NCBI RefSeq assembly: GCF_943734655.1
Contig: NC_071353.1
Span: 23,392,501-23,456,500, forward strand
Source of the DNA: Sabethes cyaneus
Taxonomy: Eukaryota > Arthropoda > Insecta > Diptera > Culicidae
DNA length: 64,000 nucleotides
Direction: 5' to 3'
Shown here: positions 23,916-33,330 of the stretch, piece by piece
How positions within the stretch are numbered: the first letter of the stretch is position 1
How the letters are laid out: the number at the start of each line of letters is the position of its first letter
The notes under the pieces: model-generated
Database searches by the model: none
Told to the model about the DNA's origin: nothing
Seen by the model: only the letters and a program-made list of their open reading frames with translations
Made by a program: the position numbers and the translations under genes

Positions 23916-24150
23916 GACTGCTCGTCTCAACTGCTTGACTCAAAAGTTCGACTCAATTCTTCGACTCAACTGCTTGACTCGACTGCTTGACTGTACTTCT
24001 TAGCTCGATTCAACTTAACTGCTCGATTCGGCTGCTTGACTCAACTGCTCGATTCAACTGCTCGTCTCGATTGTTTGACTCTACTGCTCGACTCGACTTC
24101 TTGACTCGAGTGCTCGATTGGACTGCTTGACTCGACTCGACTGATCGGTT
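23916..24150 (+). repeat. Minisatellite, ~15 bp unit ACTGCTTGACTCGA
   Basis: About fifteen imperfect repeats of a unit like CAACTGCTTGACTCG occupy this block, with variants CTGCTCGATTC and CTTCTTGACTCG. It adjoins but does not enter the TTAA-flanked element. No function is suggested by the sequence. Confidence 0.88.
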
Positions 24151-25355
24151 GGAAGTTGGATTTGGCATCTGTCTTGGTATACTCTAATTAGGTCATCTAC
24201 AAAAGATTTGCTGATATGAGACGTGACAACTGGCTTCTTAGTCTTATTTTCAGCAAAGTTTCTATACTTTTCTCACGTTGCCTAGCAGTTTTACAAGATT
24301 TATGAATAGAGTTGAACGGGACATAAGTGCGATTTTTGAAGTTGTCATCAATTATCACGCGATATAACGAAGCATAGCAATAAAATCTTTTTTACATTGA
24401 TGCAATAAACTCAATATCTTCACATTAAACTATAAATCACCTGGAGTAATAGTGTTATGCAACATAAATTCTCCATGTTTCTAATCAAGTGCCGAATCGC
24501 ACTTTAGCCCCATCAGCGGGGTAAAAGTGCGAACACCGTGGGGCAAAAGTGCGAAGTTTGAGTCCATGAAATTAGGACAGTAGTTGCTAACAAAACCATA
24601 ATATCTTCAATCTGCGATGTGTTTTGGTAAAGAATATTCTTAATTTGCACCTTTCCTATTTTCCGCAGGCGTACTGCAGCCTCCATCAGATCGATACTTT
24701 ACCAAACGTTTTTTTTTTGTTTCACCAGCGAATAGACACTGTTTTCCTTCGGCCAACATCTGTAGAGCACACAGTTTTCGGCAGATCTTCCATTTATAGT
24801 ATCTGTAATATAGTACCTAAAACTGTACATAATTAAGTTTTCATGACGCACAGTGGGGCAGATTGACCCGGCGCTCGGACAAAACCTCATAACTTCTTTC
24901 ATATGCTTCGTAGAGCTTTACTGTCTTGAGCAACATTGTTTGTTATAAAATTTCGCATCTTTTTGTAAATTTTAAGCAGTTGTATTTTTATTCCTATAGA
25001 TGATGTTGAGATCTAACTTTTTAAATAATGACTTTAGAAAAGTTGTGTCTTCAGAAAAGTTGTTTGTCCTGTAAAGTTACGTAAAGTTACTGAACACACC
25101 AAAATTGTAGGACTTACGGGAATCAAGTTATAAATATTTTAAATACTCAAACACATTTTTTTCAGTGTGTAGTCGAAAATAGTAGTTGGACGACCTCCTA
25201 TACAAATTATCACAATCTGTATATCAAGAGTAATTTAGTATTATTATTCTGGTATAGGGTAAATCAACCATTTGTGGACCTTTCTATAAATTATTTTGAA
25301 CTCGTAACGCGAAACACCCAACCGATGGCACTTACAATATTAGTAACTTCGAATA

Positions 25356-25860
25356 CGGGATACGTTCCTTAGTGGAAATCAGACAACCGGTGGAAACTAA
25401 GGTCGTATGCGGACAGAGAAGGGGGCACTCATGCGAAGGCAGAAGTGTAAACTCTTCGCCTGCAAGACGGTTCTCTTGACTCCCAGGAACCAAAGCAGAG
25501 GGTCCAAAGCCCCTAAAGGAGATGGTTGTAATAGCTGTTATGCATGACTATTATGTAAAAATTTGAATGGATAAACCCCTAATCCAAGGTGTGACGCGAC
25601 CCGTGCCGAGGGATGAATGGTGGAGGGGGTTCTATAAATTCTCTCGGCGCAACGGAGCCTGTGGAGTACCAGGGCGCCCTCCACAGCAATTTGCCCTTGC
25701 TGCATCAAGCCGGTCACTGATGCAGTGGACGATTTCTTACCGTGCAAGCTCTCTCTGCCGAAAAACAAAGAAACGAATGAGGTGGAGAGGAGAGTAGGGG
25801 AGGAGCAGGACTTGAACGATGCGCTAGCAGAGGTTCAGTCCTGATCCTCGTCTTTGAGTC
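25356..25860 (+). pseudogene. 5' fragment of an R1-like retrotransposon
   Basis: The sequence from GGGATACGTTCCTTAGTGG onward is a diverged duplicate of the 5' region of the R1-like copy at about 28948-29400 (shared CGGACAG, GGCACTCATGC, CCCGTGCCGAG, GGAGTACCAGGGCGCCCTCC). It breaks off before any gag-like domain. The two copies lie in the same orientation about 3.6 kb apart. Confidence 0.75.
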
Positions 25861-25964
25861 AACACGTTGACTCGTTGTGAGTCAACAAACGAAGATGTGG
25901 CTCCAACTCTCTACTCACGGGTCGAAAATCACTCTGCCTGATCTCTGACTGTGGTGGAGGGTGG

Positions 25965-26335
25965 GCTGAAACAAAAGGAGAGCCGTACAGTTATGGCCAG
26001 TAGGATGGATGTACAGTCGCCCAAACAATCTAAAAAAGAATATATAACGTCGAGTATCCACCCCTAGGTTACTCAAAAGTTGCTGAGTCTCAATGAGAGA
26101 GATCTCAGCAAGCTTACCGGTCTTGTGACAGGATATTATCCGAGTAAATAATATCTTCGGAATCTTAGTTTCGTACAAGATGATATTTAACCTCGGAACA
26201 CTTGCTCTACTATCGTGGAGCACAAATAGTACGCAAACTGCAGTATCTCAAAAAGGGGAGATCTGGTTGGCGTCGCCGATGAGGATACTAGGGTCATAAA
26301 CCTAGTCATACCTGATTGGCACATGTCTCGCTCCA
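25965..26335 (+). pseudogene. LOA/I-like retrotransposon C-terminal remnant
   Basis: Plus-strand translation gives YITSSIHP, a stop, then KLLSLNERDLSKLTGLVTGY and later LVQDDI. The LSLNRRDLGKLTGLLTGH-type block followed by a cysteine region lies at the RNase H/C-terminal end of LOA- and I-like non-LTR elements. Stops interrupt it and the cysteines are largely lost. Assignment is from memory of the family pattern. Confidence 0.45.
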
Positions 26336-27908
26336 GCTACCAGCCTGTCACTTCCTCAATAAGTGATAGGAAAGTTTGAAGCGTACAGAAAAATAATAAA
26401 ACGGGGCATAGCACAATAGTTCAAAATAATGGACGCAGTGGTAAGAGTACCCAACAGAGGAGAAGAAACTTCGAATAAGCCTAAATATATCAATTTGCTG
26501 CAAACGCAAATGCTGCAAATCTCTATATTTTACATATTTTTTAAAACAGATTGGAATGTCCATTTTCCTTTTATGGACCCTAGTGATTTACGATAGAATA
26601 ATGACCGGATCCATTATAGGAATTCCAGTGTATGTATTTTGAATGGAGAGGGTTCGCTAATGGGACATTTTTTGCATTGTTAACCGTATAATGGACTCTC
26701 ACTTGTTGAAAATGTCGATTTTAAAGCATTAATAATGAAATGCAGCTAAAATTTTATGAACTCAAATGTGTGTTATGTTTAGTTTAGCTGTTTCATGTCA
26801 TATATTCTCAGAAATAAGAAGTATAAGCTAATAAATACCGAAATTTTGTTCAAGGGTTCATTACAGGCAAAGGGTTCACTATATAGGTTAACTTACCCTA
26901 CTATCTGCTTTAGTACATTCATGTGTTTTTGATGGATTAACAATTTTAACCGATATTAGAAGGCATTTCTCATTGCAGAGACGAAAATATTTCATATTTC
27001 TTTTGCTCTGTTAGCATTCGTTCTGATTTTTAAAGGATAAATTACGGACATCTTTACATATTTTATGGTATGCATCTCGATCATTTATAATACTAATTTT
27101 CCGTAGCACGATCTTCGTTGTATTTGAAATTTTTATTTTATTAATTTGGCCATACGCAACAAAAGGAAACGAGTGGCGAGATAGGCCGTCATCGGCCTCA
27201 GTCAAAGCCTGGCAGAAGGCACAAAAAATAACGAGTAACTGACAGAGTAGTAACCTGTTTATCCTGCAAACACGTTCAACTCTAAATTAACAAAATGGAG
27301 GCTAGTTCAATCGAGCTGAAAGTCTAACCGAACATATTCTACTGCCAATTTGACTTGAAACAGAGCTAATTGGGAAAAACCTGTTAAATGGTCGCCTTTA
27401 CAATGTCCTAAATTCCCCTTATCGACTCCAATGTATATAATAACGATAATAATGTTGTGTCTTACATACACAAGCATGACTACTTAACGTACAGCAGGAA
27501 TGAACTTCGCAATGGCGCGCACATTTACTAATTTGTAGCCTAAAATGCCGGAAAACTTGCATTCGGAAAACTTTAATATCTCCGAACATCGCAACTAGTA
27601 GCAGCTAAGTTTTTGCTTATTACTAGTTAACACCTTGAATGTTGATTTTATGGTAGTGTCAGAGCGGAAATCTGTGGAAATCTTTTTCTACACACTATTG
27701 AACATTGACAAAAATAACAAATTTTTTGTTCTAAAACACTTCGTCAGAACAAAGCCTACTAGTAAAAAATCTGTCCAAATATCACCTAAACTATTAGTTT
27801 ATAATCCCTTTAATGTGAATTGTCCTTAAAAAGTATAGAATTTTAACCTAAAAATAAAAAATAAGCAAACTTATCCAATTTAATTCTACTATGTGTATTT
27901 TATTCAAT

Positions 27909-27953
27909 GACAGATACGTATTTCGCCTACGACTTGCAGGCTTCCTCAGTGTC
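27909..27953 (-). ncRNA. Hammerhead-ribozyme-like motif (left arm)
   Basis: Reading the minus strand: stem I GACA/TGTC, core CTGAGGA (fits CUGANGA), one extra A, stem II GCCTGC/GTAGGC with a five-base loop, GAAA, a palindromic stem III region ATACGTAT, then C as cleavage position. All invariant core bases are present. The unpaired A before stem II is unusual. Activity is not shown. Confidence 0.55.
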
Positions 27954-27993
27954 TGTTTTTGAACTGACAAAAGTGTCAGTCTGTTCGAAAACA

Positions 27994-28038
27994 GACACTG
28001 AGGAAGCCTGCAAGTCGTAGGCGAAATACGTATCTGTC
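27994..28038 (+). ncRNA. Hammerhead-ribozyme-like motif (right arm)
   Basis: Same elements as the left arm on the plus strand: GACA, CTGAGGA, A, stem II of six base pairs (one G-U), GAAA, ATACGTAT, C, TGTC. Stem III is too short to be stable alone, but its palindrome would allow dimer formation, as described for ribozymes of Penelope-like elements. Confidence 0.55.
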
Positions 28039-28561
28039 ATTGAATAAAATACACATAGTAGAATTAAATTGGATAAGTTTGCTTATTTTTTATTTTTAGG
28101 TTTCGTATTCTACTAAGACGCTCCAAAAACTTCAGTCATAGAATTTTCAGCAGCATGATAGCTAGATACTAAAAGATTAAATGATATTTATTTTTTCATT
28201 TTCCAAATATTTTTTACTCTGTATTTCACCTTCATTAATGCCTATTGAAAAAACACTTATTAAAACAAATTATGCATATTTCTTATAGATTATATGTCTA
28301 CTATACGTAGAATATTAAGTTTGACAGAATATCTCAAATAAAAATTTTGATGTTTTGTCCGAGCTTTTCGGGTTCTACCCCATAGTGTGACGGTAGATTT
28401 TACAATTTACGGAATCTTCCAGTTTGTGACCACGCGTGAAGGGGAAAGAGCGGAAGATGAGGGAGTAAGGGAGAGTCATATGAAGCAATGCTCTAGAAGT
28501 TGTGTACCGCAATCTTTGATCCAAGCTGGGGGATTTCATGGATCCAAGCTGTAATCGGAGC

Positions 28562-28930
28562 ATTATTTATTTATTTATTTGAACCACCTTATTAAGCGTG
28601 CGCGGTATAACTCTACTCTACCAACACTTGGCAGGTTGCATTATTTTTAGATACAAATTGTGCCTCTCCCTCCGTCTAGTGTAGACGTTCAAGTGTCTGC
28701 GCCACACTCCATTGTCAATTTTGTCGCCAAGTATTGATCGCAACATTTTACCATCAAAAACCCCAAGTACTCGACAGCCAGCTTCCTTTAGGGTCCATGA
28801 TTTATGTCCGTAAAGGGCCATCGGGTGGATTTGTGTTCTGTAGGATGTCAGTTTTGTGCGAATTCGCAAAACGCAAGCTATGGGGCTTCAGCTGGCTACG
28901 TTATTCGTACCCTACCTCCAATCTCCCTAC
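28562..28930 (-). pseudogene. RTE-clade retrotransposon 3' fragment
   Basis: The minus-strand frame contains ALYGHKSWTLKEAGCRVLGV and FDGKMLRSILGDKIDNGVWR, the conserved C-terminal segment of RTE-like ORF2 (YGHESWTLKEADRRVL type). A related stretch occurs at 36940-37100. The 3' side ends in a TTTATTTATTTATTT run (28563-28578 on plus), typical of the short-repeat tails of these elements. The upstream part is replaced by the 5' end of the R1-like copy. Confidence 0.8.
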
Positions 28931-29347
28931 CTCCTCGTGGTACCATCCGGGATACGTTCCTTAGTGGAAATCAAACAACCGGTCGAAACTAGGGTCGTAT
29001 GTGGACAGGAAAGGAGGCACTCATGCCAATTGCTGAGTGTAAATTCTTCGCCTGCAAATGACGGATCTCGGTAGGAACAGGTTCGAATAAATCTATAAAT
29101 ACTAGGAACCAGAGCAGAGGATCCAAAGCCCCAAAAGGAGGATGGTTTTTATAGCTGTTATCCATGGCTATAATGTAAAACGTGAATGGATAAAACCCCT
29201 AATCCAAGCTTTCTTGCGACCCGTGCCGAGAGATGAATGGCGGGGGGAGGGGGCTTATAAATACTCAGCCGCAAACTAAACCTATGGAGTACCAGGGCGC
29301 CCTCCACAGTAATCCGCCCTTACCACATCCCGAGAGGCTCTATTGTA

Positions 29348-30683
29348 GTGGTCTTTTCTTTACCCTTATCTCGTGGAATTCTTACGGAAAACAAAATCAA
29401 AAATACAAAGGCAGATACGGTGGAAAACCCGTTCGCGAGAGGAGGCATCCAGCGTTCTCCACCACGGGTGGAGAAGGATGCAACTAGGAGCGCTAGTGTG
29501 GGTGGTAAGGGCAGCGGCAAGCCCACAGCGATGAACGGCCCACCGCTAATCAGGGTGATGGAGAAGAATAGAGACGCAGCTCCTAAAGTGGTAGCAGCGT
29601 CACAGCCGCTCGATATAATAATCGAGTTCATGTCAGGCCGCGGCAATTGCTCCAAGGACCTGAAGCAGAGCTTGCTCATGATTCGGAGAACTTTGAATGC
29701 AGCGACCAAAACGCGCAACGACCTCGTGGCGCGTGCAGGAGAGGAGAAGAACGTGACCGTGGAGGCGTCGAAGGCAGTACAGACGGACGCCTGCCCGTTG
29801 ACGGAGTGTCGCAACGCGGCCCAGGAGGCCACGAAAAGCGATACCAGCAGCGGTAAGGCGTCCGCCAAGCGTCTGAGACCGTCCCCTGGGGATAGCACCC
29901 CTGATGGACCGAAAAAAACGCCTGATCGGTAAAAGCCCTCAGACTAGCGAGTTGGCAGAGCGGGAGCTCCAAGACGGGTGGCCCGTGGACCGAGGTTAAG
30001 GCCAAGAGGAAAGGCGGAGGAGGATCCAGTAAAAAACAGCTCCACCTAAACCGGCAACGAAGCGAGCGAAGAAGGGTGACGCTCTTATCCTGAAAACCGA
30101 CGGGTCGAAATACTCGGAGGTTCTAAGGTCATGAGACGCCCTACTCAGGGATCTGGGCGCGGACGTGCGGAGCATCCGCCGCTCACGCACGGGCGATATG
30201 ATCCTTGAATTAAAGAAGGACGTCACCAAGAAGAGTTCCGCATACAAGTCCATAGCGGAAGGAGTGCTCGGGGACGGAGTGCAGGTACGTGCTCTCACAC
30301 CAGAAGTTACTCTCCAGCTTAAGAACCTGGATGAGATCACCGAAGTGCGCGAGGTCGTACAAACTCTTAAAGAGCAAAGTGGAGTGGTGGTGGTAACCGA
30401 GGCGGTACGCCTACGCAAGGGTCCGGCCAGGACCCAGGTAGCCACCATATGACTTCCGCTGGCGGATGGAAACGAAGCCCTGAAAGCTGCTAGGCTAAAA
30501 GTGGGGAGGTCAATATGCCCACTAAGCGTGCTCAAGCAGTCGGAAGCTTGCTTCCGGTGCTTCGAGCACGGATATAAAACCTGGAACAGCAAGGGGCTAG
30601 ATAGGAGCAACTTGTGCAGGAGATGTGGCATCACACTTCGATCCCGAAGTATTTGTGGAAGCGGGCCGAAGATAGTGCGGTGA
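29348..30683 (+). pseudogene. R1-like ORF1 (gag-like RNA-binding protein), broken
   Basis: The N-terminal frame 29348-29932 (194 codons, Lys/Arg/Ser/Thr rich) is followed after frame changes by 30165-30452, containing RSIRRSRTGDMILELKKDV and KNLDEITEVREV, which match the conserved gag region of R1-like elements (RTGDMLLEL, LDEIT). A zinc-knuckle region at 30501-30683 reads CFRCFEHG then SNLCRRCG. The histidine and last cysteine of the first CCHC box are replaced (GYKTWNS), so nucleic-acid binding would be lost. Confidence 0.8.
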
Positions 30684-30704
30684 TCGCGAGCGTGTGACGC
30701 TACC

Positions 30705-32994
30705 ATGCCTAGGAAAAGCCGACCTAGGTACGAGATGTCACCGGTTTACTGGTGGACAGCTGAAATTGCGGAACTCCACGGAGCCTGCTTTCGTGCGAGG
30801 AGAATTATGCAAAGAGCTCGTTCGGACGAAGGTAGGGCTGAATATCGACTAGCACTTGTTGCTGCTTGCGCAGCGCTTAAGAGTGGGATAAAAGCTAGTA
30901 AACGAGCCTGCTGCCTGAAAGGTTAGGTGCTAGAGCCAATGCGAACCCGTGGAGTGATGCCTGTAGGGTCGTAATAGCAAAGACCAAGGGCGTGATAGCG
31001 CCCGCAGAGCGATCGCCAGAGATGCTAGAGCGAATCATCGAGGGCCTCTTTCCGCGCCACGAGCCAAGGCCCTGACCTCAGACCGCTGAGTCGTCCCACG
31101 GCCGGCGTTCCAGTATCTCAGACCACCGGAAGATGATCGGCTCTCAGCCGAACTTCCAAAGTAACGTGGGCTACGGGGGCTTCGAGGTCGGGGAGGAAGC
31201 GACGGCTACGATCGAGGAACCCATGAGATCGCTAAATCCCTACAGATGAGCAAGGCACCGGGACCAGACGGAATCCCGAATTTGGCCTCAAAGCGGCTAT
31301 TTTGGAGGCTCCCGAAATATTCGGAGCAGTAATGAGTAGATGCCTAGAAGACGGCCATTTTCTGGACAGATGTAAGCGACAGAACCTGGTCCTATTGCCG
31401 AAACCGAGAAAACCTCGGGGTGTCCCCTCGTCATATAGGCCGATCTGTCCGCTCGATACTGCCGGCAAAGTGCTGGAGTGGGTTATACTTAACAGACTCG
31501 TACAGTACACTGAGGGTACAAACGGTCTGTCAAGGAACCAATTCGGCTTCCCTAAAGGCAAATCTACGGTGGATGCCATCTTGTCTGTCACTAAGACAGC
31601 CAAGGTGTCAATCCAGCGCAAGAGGACAGGTATCCGCTATTGCGCAATTGTCACGCTCGACGTGAGAAATGCGTTCAATAGCGCTAATTGGGACTCCATA
31701 GCCAATTCGCTTCAGAACGTCCAAGTGCCGGTGTCGCTGTACAGGATTCTGGAAAATTATTTCCAGAATCGTGTGCTATACCACAATACGGAGGAGGGTC
31801 AGCAGTGCGTTCCAATCACCGCAGGGGTTCCGTAAGGTTCCATGCTGGGCCCGGTGCTGTGGAACGTCATGTATGACGAGGTGTTGAAACTAAAGTTCTC
31901 GGTAGGGATTGTGATTGTCGGCTTTGCGGACGACATCACCTTGGAAGTTTACGGTGAATCTATCAGAGAGGTTGAGTTGACGGCTGCGCCCACTCTATGA
32001 GCATTGTCGAAAATTGGATGCGCTCCAGGAAACTGGAGCTAGCGCTTCATAAAACGGAGGTTATCGTGGCGAACAACCGCAAGTCGGTACAGCAAGCAAA
32101 TATCAGCGTAGGGGGCTGCACTATTTCGTCAACGCGGTCCTTAAAACTCCTTGGAGTCATGGTCGACGACAAGCTCAAGTTCTGGAGCCACGTCGACTAT
32201 GCTTGCAAGAAGACTTCCACAGCTATTTCGGCATTATCTCGTATGATGTCTAATAGCTCTGCGGTATATGGCAGCAAGCGAAGGCTATTAGCCAACGTGG
32301 TCCAGTCCATACTCAGGTATGGTCGGTGTAGTCATCGGTACCAAAAGCTACCTAGGTAAGGTACTTGAGAGTGAAGAGTGCGTATCGCACAGTTTCATAT
32401 GACGCAATCTGCGTCTTAGCGGGTATAACACCTATTGGCATCATCATCAGTGAGGACGTAGAGTGCTTCAACCAACGTGAAACTAGAGGCATACGGAGTA
32501 CCACAAGATCGGGCTCGATGACCACATGGCAGCGGACATGGTCTGAGTCCACAAAGGGCCGGTGGACACATCGACTTATTCGGGAAGTATTCGGGTGGGT
32601 CGACAGGCGCCACGGCGAAGTCAACTTCCACCTGACACAGATTCTGTCAGGGCATGGTTGTTTTAGACAGTATCTGCACAAGTTCGGACATGCGGAGTCC
32701 CCCGCGTGTCCCGAATGCGTGGATGTAGAAGAAACTGCAGAACATGTTTTCTTTATATGCCCTCGTTTCGTGGGTGCGAGAAGTAGCATGCAGGCAGTGA
32801 GTGGTCAGGACACTACTCCAGATAACTTAGTCCAACGGATGTGTTCTAGCTCGGACGTCTGGGGAGCGGTCAATGCGGCTGCTACGCAGATTGTATTTGA
32901 GCTACAAAACCGCTGGAGAGCCGATCAACGACGAGCAAATAGCCTAACTACCATAGTTCAGTGGTTATCTAAGAGGGTGCGTCAAATAAAATAA
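30705..32994 (+). pseudogene. R1-like ORF2 reverse transcriptase, endonuclease missing
   Basis: The linker 30705-30926 contains SPVYWWTAEIAELHGACFRA. RT blocks follow: SKAPGPDGIPN near 31250 (frameshifted), LLPKPRKPRGVPSSYRPICP, NQFGFPKGKSTVDAI and IVTLDVRNAFNSANW (31302-31832). An in-frame TAA at 31833-31835 replaces the Q codon of the PQGS block. GFADDIT (31919-31939) preserves the catalytic FADD. The final frame 32365-32994 contains HLTQILSGHGCFRQYLHKFG and CPECVDVEETAEHVFFICPRF, split here as a cysteine-histidine motif typical of R1 C-termini. Multiple frameshifts show it is dead. Confidence 0.85.
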
Positions 32995-33134
32995 TCCCTC
33001 CCTGAAGTAATACCGAAAAGGTGGGTTTTAGTGGGTCTGGATTCTCACGCCCTATTAGGGGGGTCGGGATACCTTCTCAGGTGTCTGATAGTACCGTATC
33101 TTTGAAGGTGCTGAGCAGATTTCCCTACTCGTTA

Positions 33135-33330
33135 AAAAAAAGAGCTTAAAACCACTGCGACATTTCGTTAGATCTATTGTGGTACTTGACTTGATCCTTC
33201 TTTATCGATAGACTTTGCAGCTGGTTATTGGAGTATATAATCATGGGGTTGGCGCAACGATCCTTCTACACCGCTCAGCCGAGATTCGAACATGACTCGT
33301 AGCTTGTACCTCGAAGCAAACTAAGTCGGT
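33135..33330 (-). mobile_element. SINE remnant
   Basis: The minus strand has a tRNA-like head including GTTCGAATCTCGGCTGAG at about 33280-33300 and the tail AATGTCGCAGTGG at 33147-33160. It lies immediately downstream of the R1-like copy. Internal similarity to the SINE at 15755-15935 (TTCTTTATCGAYAGAC) links the two. Confidence 0.55.

Larger units (their letters stand above)
25257..26898. mobile_element. Possible TA-flanked inverted-repeat element with inserts
   Basis: The left end TAGGGTAAATCAACC and the right end GGTTAACTTACCCTA form short inverted repeats, each including an outer TA. Inside are retrotransposon fragments at about 25356-26350 and a SINE tail at 26400-26475. Terminal similarity is short, so chance or decay cannot be excluded. 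Confidence 0.45.
27845..28102. repeat. 258 bp palindromic repeat with two ribozyme-like cores
   Basis: Two arms of about 120 bp are nearly perfect inverted copies, running from AACCTAAAAATAAAAAATAA on the left to its complement on the right, around a ~30 bp spacer (27957-27990). Each arm contains one hammerhead-like core. A second copy of the whole palindrome is at 49274-49510, and the flank to the right of this copy (28103-28140) matches, inverted, the flank to the left of that one. It belongs to an unnamed mobile family, possibly Penelope-like. Confidence 0.85.
24849..28389. mobile_element. Possible large CAC-ended transposon, heavily nested
   Basis: The left end CACAGTGGGGCAGATTGACC with CTCGGACAAAAC reappears inverted at the right end (GTTTTGTCCGAGCTTTTCGG, ending ACCCCATAGTGTG at 28389). 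Flanks carry a 3 bp match, ACG. CAC termini suggest a CMC-type DNA transposon, which is inference. The 3.5 kb interior is filled by later arrivals: a TA-flanked element, R1-like and LOA-like retrotransposon pieces and the ribozyme-like palindrome. No transposase frame is visible. Confidence 0.5.
28944..33130 (+). mobile_element. Decayed R1-clade non-LTR retrotransposon
   Basis: The order is 5' untranslated region (28944-29347), gag-like ORF1 with zinc-knuckle remnant (to 30683), a pol linker, reverse transcriptase, C-terminal cysteine region (to 32994) and a short 3' region to an A-run near 33134. The apurinic-type endonuclease that should follow ORF1 is missing: the zinc-knuckle region passes almost directly into the endonuclease-RT linker. 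It is therefore internally deleted and non-autonomous, with additional frameshifts. Confidence 0.85.

Noticed and set aside
29348..29932. Host gene with a 194-codon frame
   Set aside because: Its position and downstream gag-like and RT domains identify it as ORF1 of an R1-like retrotransposon.
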